Numbered from the stretch's first letter, positions 30,846-39,962 are shown. The stretch: 64,000 bases of DNA from Pseudomonas sessilinigenes (GCF_003850565.1 NZ_CP027706.1:5580001-5644000), one strand, 5' to 3'. Numbers and translations are program-made. The notes: generated from the sequence alone by a model not told the origin.

Positions 30846-32261
30846 ATGAGCGAAAGAATCCCCGTCCGATTAGTAGAGACCTTCGAACCTTCACGCCCCA
30901 AACAGATGAAGACGAAGAGCACCGACAAGCACGTCTATACCCGTAGTTTCAGCGGCCTGTTCCGCACCCTGCGCATGAGTGGCGCAGGTTTCCTGTTCCT
31001 GCTGTTCTTCGGCACCGTCTGGTTGAACTGGGGCGGCCGCCAGGCAGTCCTCTGGGACCTGGCCGACAGCAAGTTCCATATCTTCGGCGCCACCTTCTGG
31101 CCCCAGGACTTCATCCTGCTCTCGGCGCTGCTGATCATCTGCGCCTTCGGGCTGTTCTCCATTACGGTATTCGCCGGCCGGGTCTGGTGCGGCTATACCT
31201 GCCCGCAGAGCTCATGGACCTGGCTGTTCATGTGGTGCGAAAAGGTCACCGAGGGTGACCGCAACCAGCGGATCAAGCTGCAGGCCGCGCCCTGGAGCGC
31301 CAACAAGCTGCTTCGCCGGGCCACCAAGCACACCCTGTGGCTGGGTATCAGCCTGCTCACCGGCCTGACCTTCGTCGGCTACTTCACCCCGATCCGCCCG
31401 CTGGCCCAGGAGCTGCTGACCTTGCAGATCGGTGGCCTGAGCCTGTTCTGGGTGCTGTTCTTCGCCGGCGCCACCTATATCAATGCCGGCTGGATGCGTG
31501 AGGCGGTGTGCATGCACATGTGCCCTTACGCGCGCTTCCAGAGCGTGATGTTCGACAAGGATACGCTGACCATTTCCTATAAGCCGGCCCGGGGTGAAAG
31601 CCGCGGTCCGCGCAAGCGCGACGTCAAGCCTGCCGATGTCGGCCTTGGCGACTGCATCGATTGCCAACTGTGCGTCCAGGTCTGCCCGACCGGCATCGAT
31701 ATCCGCGATGGCCTGCAAATGGAGTGCATCGGTTGTGCCGCCTGTATCGATGCCTGCGACTCGATCATGGACAAGATGGGCTATGCCCGCGGGCTGATCG
31801 CCTACACCTCCGAGCATGAACTGCAAGGGGGCAAGACCCACCTGCTGCGGCCGCGCCTGGTGGGCTACAGCGTGGTACTGCTGGTGATGATCGGCGCCCT
31901 GGTCCTGGCCCTGACGCAGCGGCCCATGGTATCGCTGGATGTCAGCAAGGACCGGGGCCTGTTCCGCGAGAACGCCCTCGGGCAGATCGAGAACATCTAT
32001 AGCCTCAAGATCATCAACAAGACCCAGGAACGCCAGCAATACCGTATTGCCCTGGTGGACGGTACGGGCTTCGAGCTGCAGGGCAAGACCGAGCTGAGCC
32101 TGGCCCCGGGGGAAATCGTCGACTTGCCGGTCTCGGTGGCACTGATCCAGGACCGCGCGCAAAGCAGCTCCCAGGACATCAGCTTCAAGGTCAGCGACAG
32201 CGATGACCCGAGTGTCTATGCCGTGGCCGAAAGCCGTTTTGTCTCACCGATGAACCGTTGA
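30846..32261 (+). CDS. ccoG: Cytochrome c oxidase accessory protein CcoG (paralogue type)
   Basis: CcoG is a membrane ferredoxin-like protein that reduces copper for insertion into cbb3 oxidases. After a 30-residue cytoplasmic tail come four to five membrane helices with the motif GYTCPQSSWTWLFMWCEKV. A dicluster ferredoxin domain follows near residues 265-300: CIDCQLCVQVCP and CIGCAACIDACD. Helix LVGYSVVLLVMIGALVLAL then leads to a periplasmic Ig-like domain (residues 360-471). An earlier in-frame Met at 30810 has a GGAGG-like site within it but gives an atypical N-terminus. It pairs with the MocR gene downstream, as PA4131 and PA4132 do. Confidence 0.93.
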   Translation: MSERIPVRLVETFEPSRPKQMKTKSTDKHVYTRSFSGLFRTLRMSGAGFLFLLFFGTVWLNWGGRQAVLWDLADSKFHIFGATFWPQDFILLSALLIICAFGLFSITVFAGRVWCGYTCPQSSWTWLFMWCEKVTEGDRNQRIKLQAAPWSANKLLRRATKHTLWLGISLLTGLTFVGYFTPIRPLAQELLTLQIGGLSLFWVLFFAGATYINAGWMREAVCMHMCPYARFQSVMFDKDTLTISYKPARGESRGPRKRDVKPADVGLGDCIDCQLCVQVCPTGIDIRDGLQMECIGCAACIDACDSIMDKMGYARGLIAYTSEHELQGGKTHLLRPRLVGYSVVLLVMIGALVLALTQRPMVSLDVSKDRGLFRENALGQIENIYSLKIINKTQERQQYRIALVDGTGFELQGKTELSLAPGEIVDLPVSVALIQDRAQSSSQDISFKVSDSDDPSVYAVAESRFVSPMNR

Positions 32262-32272
32262 GTCTTTAGAAT

Positions 32273-32330
32273 GCCGTGGCGAGGGAGCGTGCTCCCGCCT
32301 GGGAGCCTGGCTCCCAGCGCCAGCCACGGC
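32273..32330. repeat. REP-like nested palindrome between ccoG and the MocR gene
   Basis: GCCGTGGC (32273-32280) pairs with GCCACGGC (32323-32330). Inside is GTGGCGAGGGAGCGTGCTCCCGC, which closely matches a very common intergenic repeat (GTGGCGAGGGAGCTTGCTCCC type) of the P. fluorescens group, followed by a second hairpin GGGAGCCTGGCTCCC. The layout looks like a REPIN, two REP units facing each other. Confidence 0.75.
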
Positions 32331-32372
32331 GCATCCCCTTAACTTCCTCGCTAGCGTAACAACCCTGACCCG

Positions 32373-33809
32373 ATGACCAGACTGGATCTTGCACCGCAGA
32401 TGAAACGCTACGAAAAATTCGCCGACGACATCGCCGAACTGATCCGCTCCGGAGTGCTGGGCCCCGGCCAGCGCGTACCCTCGGTGCGCTATGCCAGCCA
32501 GACCTACGGGGTCAGCCCATCGACGGTATTCCAGGCCTACTACCTGCTGGAGCGCCGCGGCCTGATCCGTGCCCGACCGCGCTCCGGCTACTTCGTCAAT
32601 GCCCATGCACCGAGCCCGTTCTCCGAGCCGGTGATCAGCAGCGAGGTCAATGAATCCACCGAAGTCGATGTCAGTGAACTGGTGTTCTCGGTGCTCGACT
32701 CGATCAAGGACCCGAGCACCGTCCCCTTTGGCTCGGCGTTCCCCAGCCCGACCCTGTTTCCCCTGCAACGCCTGTCGCGCTCCCTGGCCAGCGCCAGTCG
32801 CGAGATGGACCCGCGAGTCGTGGTGACCGACATGTCGCCGGGCAACCCGCAGCTGCGCCGGCAGATCGCCCTGCGCTACATGGTGGCCGGGCTGATGCTG
32901 CCCATGGAGGAACTGCTGATCACCAATGGCGCCCTGGAAGCGCTGAACCTGTGCCTGCAAGCCGTGACAGAGCCGGGCGACCTGGTGGCCATCGAGGCTC
33001 CGGCGTTCTACGCCAGCCTGCAAGTTCTGGAGCGCCTCAAGCTCAAGGCCGTGGAGATCCCGGTCCACCCGCGCGACGGCATCGACCTGGGCGTGCTGGC
33101 CCAGACCCTGGAACGTCACCCGATCAAGGCCTGCTGGTGCATGACCAACTTCCAGAACCCCATGGGCGCGAGCATGCCCGAGGCCAAGAAACAGGAGCTG
33201 GTGGAACTGCTGCGCCAACATCAGGTGCCGCTGATCGAGGATGACGTCTACGCCGAGCTGTACTACGGCCAGCAGGCGCCAAAACCCGCCAAAGCCTTCG
33301 ATACCGAGGGCCTGGTCATGCATTGCGGCTCTTTCGCCAAGAGCCTGGCCCCCGGATACCGGGTCGGCTGGGTCGCCGCCGGGCGCTATGCGCAGAAGAT
33401 CGAGCGACTCAAGCTGATGACATCGCTGTGTGCCTCGATGCCAGCCCAGGCGGCCATTGCCGACTATTTGCAGCACGGTGGCTACGATCGTCACCTGCGC
33501 AAGCTGCGCTATGCCCTGGAAGAACAGCAGAGCGCCATGCTGGCGGCGATCGCCCGGCACTTCCCGGCCCAGACCCGGGTCAGCCAGCCTGCCGGTGGTT
33601 ATTTCCTGTGGTTGGAGCTACCGCCGCAGATGGACTCCCTGAAGCTGTTCCAGATGGCCCTGGCCCAAGGCATCAGCATCGCCCCCGGGCCAATCTTTTC
33701 CCCGACCCAGCGCTTTCGCAACTGCATCCGCCTGAACTACGGCAGCCCCTGGAACGAAGCCGCGGAAAAAGCCATGGAGACCCTGGGGCGGATCATCCGC
33801 TCGTTCTGA
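32373..33809 (+). CDS. MocR-type regulator (GntR DNA-binding domain fused to aminotransferase fold)
   Basis: Residues 12-75 are a winged-helix GntR domain (ADDIAELIRSGVLGPGQRVP, YGVSPSTVFQAYYLLERRGL). The rest is a fold-type I PLP domain with TNGALEALNLCLQAV, the ammonium-binding NFQNPMG segment and the probable PLP-lysine in CGSFAKSLAPGYRVGW (Lys near residue 323). It is a regulator that senses PLP or an amine rather than a catalyst. By size and its position after ccoG it is the likely counterpart of P. aeruginosa PA4132 (MpaR, linked to PQS and anthranilate control). It starts 111 bp after ccoG, past a REP-like element. Confidence 0.9.
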   Translation: MTRLDLAPQMKRYEKFADDIAELIRSGVLGPGQRVPSVRYASQTYGVSPSTVFQAYYLLERRGLIRARPRSGYFVNAHAPSPFSEPVISSEVNESTEVDVSELVFSVLDSIKDPSTVPFGSAFPSPTLFPLQRLSRSLASASREMDPRVVVTDMSPGNPQLRRQIALRYMVAGLMLPMEELLITNGALEALNLCLQAVTEPGDLVAIEAPAFYASLQVLERLKLKAVEIPVHPRDGIDLGVLAQTLERHPIKACWCMTNFQNPMGASMPEAKKQELVELLRQHQVPLIEDDVYAELYYGQQAPKPAKAFDTEGLVMHCGSFAKSLAPGYRVGWVAAGRYAQKIERLKLMTSLCASMPAQAAIADYLQHGGYDRHLRKLRYALEEQQSAMLAAIARHFPAQTRVSQPAGGYFLWLELPPQMDSLKLFQMALAQGISIAPGPIFSPTQRFRNCIRLNYGSPWNEAAEKAMETLGRIIRSF

Positions 33810-33865
33810 CCAGCACCGATCCGAATGCTGAAAGTCCTGCGGACCCTGGCGCGGCCTCGCAGGCT

Positions 33866-33899
33866 CGGCAGCAGCTACAGCGTCGCGTAGCCGCTGCCG
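33866..33899. repeat. REP-like inverted repeat after the MocR gene
   Basis: CGGCAGCAGCTAC (33866-33878) and GTAGCCGCTGCCG (33887-33899) are inverted copies with one mismatch. The following GGGCTGCGCAAGGGCGCGCAGCGACCGCAGGG is also typical of Pseudomonas REP families (GTAGCCGCTGCCGCAGGCTGCG type). It marks the left border of the toxin-remnant/immunity cluster. Confidence 0.7.
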
Positions 33900-34028
33900 C
33901 GGGCTGCGCAAGGGCGCGCAGCGACCGCAGGGAGGGAGTGGCAACACCCCTGGTTGGCCAAACGACTTGCCCCCAGGCCGGCACTGGTGCAGCATCCGCG
34001 CTCGAATTTTCCAGGGAAGGAGCACGGC

Positions 34029-35069
34029 ATGGTCGAAGACCTGTATTACGACGACTATCCAGAGGCCAAGGCCGAACTGAGCCAGGCCATCAAGCGCGGT
34101 CGCCTGCCACTGCTGACCCAGGAGCTCAATGCCTACGATACGGTCCAGGCGATCCTCGAACTGGATGCGGTAGACAATGACCAGGACGAAGCAGACGCCC
34201 TCTTCGACCTGGCCCTGGCCTTGATCGGCTGGATCCCCGGCCCTGGGCAGGAATTCAAGCTCATCCTGCGCCAGATCAACCGCGCCCCCTGGCGTCACGC
34301 CGAAAAACTCTTCGACCTGATCCGCCATACGCTGCTGAGCTGCCGGATCAAGACCAGCCCGGAACAACTGCTGGAAAAATCCCTGGACCCCGCTCGCCTG
34401 ACCGAGGAAATGCCAGAGATCGTCCGTGGCGTGCAGGCGTCCTCGACCTTCGCCGGCCTTGCCCCACGCCAGCAGCAACGGGTGCTGTACAACCTCGGCG
34501 AGGCCCGGGACCACAGCCAGATGCTCATGCAAGCGGTGCAGCAACGCATCGCGCCATGGCTGGCGGTGCAACGCAACAGTTCGGCCCTGGCCCACAGCCA
34601 GGGCCCGGCCCTGTTGCCCAAGCCGCAATCGGCAGGCAGTGCCAGTACCAGCAGCGCCCTGCCCGCGGCCCGCGAGGCCGCCAGCACTCCACAAGCCATC
34701 AACCAGGGCATGGAGCATCTCACCGGCGAGGGCCACTGGCTGGAACTGAACCTGCATTACTCCAACCTCGAACCCGTGTCCGGTGCCGCCTACCGGGTGG
34801 TCTTCACCGACGGTTCGCAAATCCAGGGGCACCTCGACGAAGAAGGCTTCGCCCGCCTGGAAGGCATTCCTCCCGGCACCGCCAAGGTCTACTACGGCGA
34901 AGACCCACGCCCCTACGAACGCCTGCCGATCCGGGCACTGGCGGCCGACCGCCCAGCCCTGGAGGAGGAACTCGACATCCTGTGCCTGGAGCCTGCCGAG
35001 GTGGACCTGCCGACCCTGCTGCTGGAAACGTCCGAGCGCAAGCCGGCTTTCACCCTGATCCCCTATTGA
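34029..35069 (+). CDS. Probable orphan remnant of a T6SS-type polymorphic toxin (no PAAR, no nuclease domain)
   Basis: This 346-residue protein has GGAAGGAG before the ATG. Residues 1 to about 190 are helical and include LFDLALALIGWIPGPGQEFK and RIKTSPEQLLEKS, which resemble the pre-toxin region of large Pseudomonas T6SS effectors. A low-complexity linker (Ser/Ala/Gln-rich, about 195-235) follows, then a beta-rich domain with YRVVFTDGSQIQGHLDEEGFARLEGIPPG, split here as YRVVFTDGSQIQG and FARLEGIPPGTAKVYYGE, seen near the C-terminal cargo of VgrG/Rhs-like effectors. No PAAR, MIX or catalytic nuclease domain is seen. It may be a decayed effector or an adaptor. The immunity-like gene begins 15 bp downstream. 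Confidence 0.6.
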   Translation: MVEDLYYDDYPEAKAELSQAIKRGRLPLLTQELNAYDTVQAILELDAVDNDQDEADALFDLALALIGWIPGPGQEFKLILRQINRAPWRHAEKLFDLIRHTLLSCRIKTSPEQLLEKSLDPARLTEEMPEIVRGVQASSTFAGLAPRQQQRVLYNLGEARDHSQMLMQAVQQRIAPWLAVQRNSSALAHSQGPALLPKPQSAGSASTSSALPAAREAASTPQAINQGMEHLTGEGHWLELNLHYSNLEPVSGAAYRVVFTDGSQIQGHLDEEGFARLEGIPPGTAKVYYGEDPRPYERLPIRALAADRPALEEELDILCLEPAEVDLPTLLLETSERKPAFTLIPY

Positions 35070-35084
35070 ACCGAGGCGAGCGCG

Positions 35085-35882
35085 ATGAACCGCAGGCAAG
35101 TGTTTCTCAGCCACAAACAGTACTACCAGCTCAGTGAGCACCTGGAAGGCACCGAGGCCTTCTGGCAGGAGCACTCCATGGAAGCCGACTGCCCCCTCCA
35201 GGAAGCCTCCCTCAAGGCCCGGCAGGTGCAGCAAGCGCGCCTGCACCGGCTGATCCTCGGCTACACCGCTGGCGAGCCCATGCAAGCGCTGGCCCAGGCC
35301 CTGGACGCAGTGGTGGAAAGCTACGAGGACTACCAGCGCAAGCTGGCGCGCTATGAAGAACTGCCGGACATCGCGCCCCTGGCGATCGATCACTACCCTC
35401 ATGACTTCGAAGAGTACGTACAGGTCATCAGCCTGTGCATCCTCCTGCAGCGCAGCGACCTGCTGCCACGAGTGGCGCTGTTGCAGGATCGAGCCGGCTA
35501 CCATGGCGAGGACGTGCTGATCGAAGACCTGCTCAAGGGCTTCCTACCCGACCGGGTGGAGGTGGATGAGTGGTACCACGAGGTCTACACGCCCCTGGTG
35601 CGCGCGGTCTACCACGGGGAGCCTGCGCAAGAGCGCGAATTGCTGGTGGAGTACTGCAACCAGTGGTACCCGGCCTTCGTGCACGCTCCGTGGCACGACA
35701 GTCACAGTTTCGACGACGATGGCGGCTACTTCGGCTACTGGGCCTTCGAGGCCGCGGCCATCGTCTACCTCTACGGCCTGGACGATAGCGCGGTGCGGCA
35801 CATGATCTATCCCCGGGACATGCTCGAGTACGCCCGCCGCTTCACCCCACCGAACATTCCCGGGCAGGCGGCACAAGCTTGA
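35085..35882 (+). CDS. PoNi-like immunity protein (DUF1910/DUF1911)
   Basis: This 265-residue soluble all-helical protein looks like the PoNi immunity family that neutralises PoNe DNase effectors. The C-terminal half is the clearest: YHEVYTPLVRAVYHGEP, EYCNQWYPAFVHAPWHDSH and GYFGYWAFEAAAIVYLYGL, followed by RHMIYPRDMLEYAR. A ribosome site (GAGGCGAG) precedes the start. No PoNe nuclease gene is next to it. It would act in the cytoplasm against incoming toxins from sister cells or rivals, or as an orphan defence gene. Confidence 0.8.
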   Translation: MNRRQVFLSHKQYYQLSEHLEGTEAFWQEHSMEADCPLQEASLKARQVQQARLHRLILGYTAGEPMQALAQALDAVVESYEDYQRKLARYEELPDIAPLAIDHYPHDFEEYVQVISLCILLQRSDLLPRVALLQDRAGYHGEDVLIEDLLKGFLPDRVEVDEWYHEVYTPLVRAVYHGEPAQERELLVEYCNQWYPAFVHAPWHDSHSFDDDGGYFGYWAFEAAAIVYLYGLDDSAVRHMIYPRDMLEYARRFTPPNIPGQAAQA

Positions 35883-35925
35883 TGCGTGCCGTTTTGCCCC
35901 CACTCATACAGGCGATGAAACAGCC

Positions 35926-36489
35926 ATGAAGTCCTGGATCAAGACCCTGCTGGTCACCCTCCTCGCCGCAGCCCTGTGCCTGCTGTTCGCCCGCGTCGTA
36001 CTGCCCCCGGTACTGATGCTGATAATGCTGCCGAGCTGGGAAGGCGGCGGCTGGTACTGGGCCAACCTGCTACTGGCCGGTTTTCTGGCCGGACTGCTGG
36101 TAGCCCCCCTGTTGCCGGCCCAGCGCTTCTACCCGGTGCCCTTGCTGTTGCTGTTATCCGCCTTGCTGGTGTTGCACAACTGGAGCGAGAGCCGCTGCAA
36201 CGACGCCCAGTTGCAGGCCATCGAACAACTGGCGGCACGTGAAGCGAGCCATGCCAAGCTGGAGCTCTCGAATGAGCAAATGGCGCCATCAGACCCGGCA
36301 CCGGTGAACAAGGTCCCGGGAGTCCGGGCAGATGAACAGGGCTATGGATTTAGCTACAGCTGCATACGCCCTGGCGAAACCCTGAGTCGTCTGCTGCCGC
36401 TGTCGATGAGCTATGGCGCCGGCCTGCTGGGGCTACTGCTGGCCTTGCTGATCGTGCCCCGCCGCCGCACCGTCGACGCGTTGCCCTGA
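35926..36489 (+). CDS. Small inner-membrane protein of unknown function
   Basis: This 187-residue protein has about four hydrophobic segments: LLVTLLAAALCLLFARVVLP, a second and third pair near residues 40-80 (NLLLAGFLAGLLVAPLLPAQ, PLLLLLSALLVLH) and a C-terminal one (AGLLGLLLALLIVP). A polar loop at about 85-150 contains two Cys (SRCNDAQ and YSCIRPG) that may form a periplasmic disulphide. No family recognised. It lies 43 bp after the PoNi-like gene in the same direction and may belong to the same unit. Confidence 0.7.
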   Translation: MKSWIKTLLVTLLAAALCLLFARVVLPPVLMLIMLPSWEGGGWYWANLLLAGFLAGLLVAPLLPAQRFYPVPLLLLLSALLVLHNWSESRCNDAQLQAIEQLAAREASHAKLELSNEQMAPSDPAPVNKVPGVRADEQGYGFSYSCIRPGETLSRLLPLSMSYGAGLLGLLLALLIVPRRRTVDALP

Positions 36490-36520
36490 GCCCTGGCATC
36501 CGCCGCTTGGTGCCAGGCTC
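36488..36520. terminator. Bidirectional hairpin between convergent genes
   Basis: GAGCCCTGGCA (36488-36498) and TGCCAGGCTC (36511-36520) form a 10-bp stem with one bulged C. It sits at the stop of the membrane-protein gene and 40 bp from the stop of the SDR gene, as expected for a shared terminator, though it lacks a T-run. Confidence 0.5.
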
Positions 36521-36559
36521 AGGGGCTATTGGCCGACAAACCGGCTCATCAGTTCGGGA

Positions 36560-37306
36560 TCAGCGACCGCCGCCCAGGTCGACGAAGGTACCGGTGGCGT
36601 AGGAAGCCTTGTCCGACAGCAGCCAGACGATGGCCTCGGCCACCTCGTCCGGGCGCCCGCCGCGGCCCATGGGGATGGCGCTCTCCAGCTTGCTGACGCG
36701 GTCGGCATCGCCGCTGAGCGCATGGAAATCGGTATAGATATAGCCCGGGCGTACCGCGTTGACCCGGATGCCCTCACCCGCTACTTCCTTGGCCAGGCCG
36801 ATGGTGAAGGTGTCCAGCGCCCCCTTGGAGGCGGCGTAGTCCACATACTCGCCGGGCGAGCCCAGGCGCGCGGCGACCGAGGAGACGTTGACGATGCTGC
36901 CACCCTGCCCGCCATGGCGCGGCGACATGCGCAGCACCGCGTGCTTGGCACAGAGGATCGGCCCCATGACATTGGTCTTCATGATCTTCTGGATACGAAA
37001 CTCGGACATGTCTTCAAGACGAGACTTCTGGCCCACGGTCCCGGCGTTGTTGACCAGGGCCGTGACTCGCCCCAGCTCGGCGTCGACCCGCTGGAACAGG
37101 CCGATGACTTCATCCTCGATACTGACATCGGCACGTACGGCGATCGCCTGGGCGCCCAAGGCTCGAAGCTGCTCCAGCACTTGCTGGGCAGACTGCTCGT
37201 CGGCCTGATAGTTGATACACACCTTGAAACCCTGCTGCGCAGCCAGCAACGCCGTGGCTGCGCCGATTCCCCGCCCGCCACCGGTGATGACGATGACTTT
37301 GTCCAT
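36560..37306 (-). CDS. SDR-family NAD(P)-dependent oxidoreductase
   Basis: This 248-residue short-chain dehydrogenase is cytoplasmic. The cofactor motif is VIVITGGGRGIGAATAL; NNAG follows the central strand; catalytic residues are Ser in VNVSSVAARLG, and Tyr and Lys in YVDYAASKGALDTF; the C-terminus ends VDLGGGR. GGGAG lies 8 bases before the ATG at 37306, so this start is preferred over the Met 13 codons upstream. The substrate is unknown; the overall form resembles 3-oxoacyl-ACP or glucose-dehydrogenase-like SDRs. It is probably monocistronic. Confidence 0.93.
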   Translation of the reverse strand: MDKVIVITGGGRGIGAATALLAAQQGFKVCINYQADEQSAQQVLEQLRALGAQAIAVRADVSIEDEVIGLFQRVDAELGRVTALVNNAGTVGQKSRLEDMSEFRIQKIMKTNVMGPILCAKHAVLRMSPRHGGQGGSIVNVSSVAARLGSPGEYVDYAASKGALDTFTIGLAKEVAGEGIRVNAVRPGYIYTDFHALSGDADRVSKLESAIPMGRGGRPDEVAEAIVWLLSDKASYATGTFVDLGGGR

Positions 37307-37459
37307 ACTGCCGACTCCCTCACTGATCATTTCAACGCGAGCCATTAAACACCGCGCAGCCAGTGATGGAAACCGCCAGAGCGCCGATCATCGAAGGCCC
37401 CTTGCATGCACCCAATGCGGTCGGCAGTGCAGTGGGTGTCAGCCCGGCAGCCGGACGGC

Positions 37460-39616
37460 TCAGTTGACCCCGGGGACCGTTGGCTGCGGCGACGCCGAGT
37501 GCGGCCCTACAGGTTCGATGGCGGCTAGCGGAGCATGCGCCTCGACTTTGCCATTGGGGATGAGTACCCCTTGCAGGAAACGCTCGGGAGGCATCGGATG
37601 CCCCAGGTAATAACCCTGGAGCGAATCGCAGCCCAACTCGGTGAGGAACGTCTGCTGCACGCCGGTCTCCACGCCTTCGGCGACAATCCGCAACCCCAGG
37701 GCCTGGCCCAGGGCGACGATGGCCGAGACGATGGCGGCATCGTCGCTGTCATGCTCCAGGTCGCGGACAAAACCACGGTCGATCTTCAGCTCGTTGGCCG
37801 GCAGGCGCTTGAGGTACATCAGGCTCGAATAGCCGGTGCCGAAATCGTCGATGGACAGGTCCACCCCCATGTCCGCCAACTGCTGCAAGACGATCATGCT
37901 GACATCGGCGTCGTGCATCGCCGTGGTCTCGGTGATCTCCAGGGTCAGGTTATTGGCCGGCAGGTCATAACGTTCCAGCGCTTCGGCGACGCTGGCGACC
38001 AGCCCCACATGACAGAACTGCATGGCCGAGAGGTTCACCGCAATACGCCAGCCGGTATGCCCCTGGGCATACCACTCGTGCATCTGCCGGCAGGCCTCGT
38101 TCAGGACCCAGTCGCCAATGGGAATGATCAGCCCGGTCTTTTCCGCCAGTTCGATGAACTTGTCCGGCATCAGCAAGCCATGTTGCGGATGCTCCCAGCG
38201 CAACAACGCCTCGGCGCCAACCGGCCGGCCATTGGCGGCATCGAACTTGGGCTGGTAATGCAGGCGGAACTGATGCTGTTCAACGGCGTTGCGCAAATCC
38301 TGCAATAACTGCAATTGGCGCCGGGCGTTGCTGTTCATCGAAGCGTCGAAAAAGCTGTAGCCGTTCTTGCCGGTGCCCTTGGCGTGGTACATCGCCGCAT
38401 CGGCGTTCATCAACAGTTCCTGGGCGCTGTGACCGTTGCCCGGATACACCGCGATCCCGATGCTGGCGGAAATCTGCAGGTCGTGATCGGACACCCGGAA
38501 GGAACGGGAAACCAGCCCGACCTGGCGCGCGGCAAGGCGCAAGGCATCGTCCGGTTCGGCCAGCTGTACCAGCAGAACGAACTCATCGCCGCCGATACGG
38601 GCCAGGGTGTCCTCAGTGCGCAAGTCCTCGCGCAGGCGCAAGGCAACTTCGCGCAGCAACTGATCGCCCATATGATGGCCAAAGGCATCGTTGACCGGCT
38701 TGAAACCGTCCAGGTCGATGAACATCAGCGCAAAGCAGCCACCATGGGCCGTCACCCGATGCATCGCCTGGTCGATCCGGTCGGCCAGCAGGATGCGGTT
38801 GGGCAATCCGGTCAGGGTGTCGTGCAAGGCCAGCTGGGTCAGTTCCTTGTTGGCTTCGGTCAAGGACTGCGCCAGCACTGCGGTACGGGCTTCGAGCCGG
38901 GCATCGAGCACCGAAGTCAGCAAGGCGATGATCAGCACCGCCAGGGTGGTGATCAGCACCAGGTTGTCCAGGCCCTTGCCACTCAGGCCGTTGGTCAGGG
39001 CGCCGCAGAAACTGCCATCGGTAAAACGCGCCGCGGCCATGCCGGTGTAGTGCATGCCAACGATCGCGAACCCCATGACCACGGCGGCCCCCGTACGCAC
39101 CAGGCGCACATAGGGCGTGTTCTGCCGCAGGCGGAAGGCAATCCACAGCGCCGCCAGGGAGGCGCCAAAGGCAATCAGCAAAGAGGCGCCGAACAGCCCC
39201 GGGTCATAGTCGATGCCCGGCTGCATGCGCATGGCCGCCATGCCGGTGTAATGCATGCCGCTGATGCCGGCCCCCATGATCAAGGCCCCGAATATCAGCT
39301 GCCAGAACGGCAGGCGCGGCTGGCTTACCAGCCATAGGGCGAACCCGCAGGACAGGAACGAGATCAGCAACGACAGCCCGGTGAGCCCGATGTCGTAGCC
39401 CAGCTCGATAGGCAATGAAAAGGCCAGCATGCCGATGAAGTGCATGGACCACACGCCGATGCCCATGGCCAGCGACCCGCCGCCCATCCACAAGTAGGCG
39501 GCCCGCCCCTGGGTGGTGGCAATGCGTCCGGTGAGATCAAGAGCGGTATAGGAAGCGAGGATCGCCACGAAAATGGAGATCAGGACCAGTGCGGAGGAGT
39601 AACTACCGATGAGCAT
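37460..39616 (-). CDS. MHYT-GGDEF-EAL membrane c-di-GMP enzyme
   Basis: This 718-residue protein has seven N-terminal membrane helices forming an MHYT sensor with three signature units (SMHFIGM, GMHYTGM, GMHYTGM), proposed to bind copper and sense oxygen, CO or NO. Then a diguanylate cyclase domain with intact GGDEF (near residue 342) and an RxxD inhibitory site (RTED) five residues before it, and a phosphodiesterase domain with EALLRWEH, DDFGTGYSSLMYL and ELKIDRGFV. Both catalytic signatures look complete, so it could make or break c-di-GMP. Close in design to P. aeruginosa MucR/NbdA-type proteins. It lies alone on its strand between opmB and the SDR gene. Confidence 0.96.
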   Translation of the reverse strand: MLIGSYSSALVLISIFVAILASYTALDLTGRIATTQGRAAYLWMGGGSLAMGIGVWSMHFIGMLAFSLPIELGYDIGLTGLSLLISFLSCGFALWLVSQPRLPFWQLIFGALIMGAGISGMHYTGMAAMRMQPGIDYDPGLFGASLLIAFGASLAALWIAFRLRQNTPYVRLVRTGAAVVMGFAIVGMHYTGMAAARFTDGSFCGALTNGLSGKGLDNLVLITTLAVLIIALLTSVLDARLEARTAVLAQSLTEANKELTQLALHDTLTGLPNRILLADRIDQAMHRVTAHGGCFALMFIDLDGFKPVNDAFGHHMGDQLLREVALRLREDLRTEDTLARIGGDEFVLLVQLAEPDDALRLAARQVGLVSRSFRVSDHDLQISASIGIAVYPGNGHSAQELLMNADAAMYHAKGTGKNGYSFFDASMNSNARRQLQLLQDLRNAVEQHQFRLHYQPKFDAANGRPVGAEALLRWEHPQHGLLMPDKFIELAEKTGLIIPIGDWVLNEACRQMHEWYAQGHTGWRIAVNLSAMQFCHVGLVASVAEALERYDLPANNLTLEITETTAMHDADVSMIVLQQLADMGVDLSIDDFGTGYSSLMYLKRLPANELKIDRGFVRDLEHDSDDAAIVSAIVALGQALGLRIVAEGVETGVQQTFLTELGCDSLQGYYLGHPMPPERFLQGVLIPNGKVEAHAPLAAIEPVGPHSASPQPTVPGVN

Positions 39617-39915
39617 TAGGCGTCTCTTGGCCGTTGTGCCGACATCCTTGCGCGGCGGGCAAAATCGCAGATTGTACTGATTGCAGGAAATAACGCATCT
39701 ACAAATGTCATCAAAAGGCCATTAGTCAGACAGAGGGTCCGCAAGCCCATACAGGCCTTGTGGACATGACTTTTGTGCATTTCAGGAGCGAACCGCAATC
39801 GATCACCAGACGATCTGGGCCATACCCGCATATCGACTGCGACACGACATACTGTAGCTGTTGTTGCTGGATGTAACAGGGATAAATCACCACCCATCCA
39901 GCACAGGTGTTGCTT

Positions 39916-39942
39916 GGCGAGCCCTTCCATGCCGCGCTCGCC
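39916..39942. terminator. Hairpin after opmB, in a 346-bp gap (39617-39962)
   Basis: GGCGAGC (39916-39922) and GCTCGCC (39936-39942) form a perfect 7-bp stem, 20 bp beyond the opmB stop on the minus strand. No T-run. The rest of the 346-bp gap holds no supported gene; its AT-richer part (39660-39730) probably carries the promoter of the MHYT gene, without a confident -35/-10 pair. Confidence 0.4.
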
Positions 39943-39962
39943 CTGTAGCGACCGACACCTGG

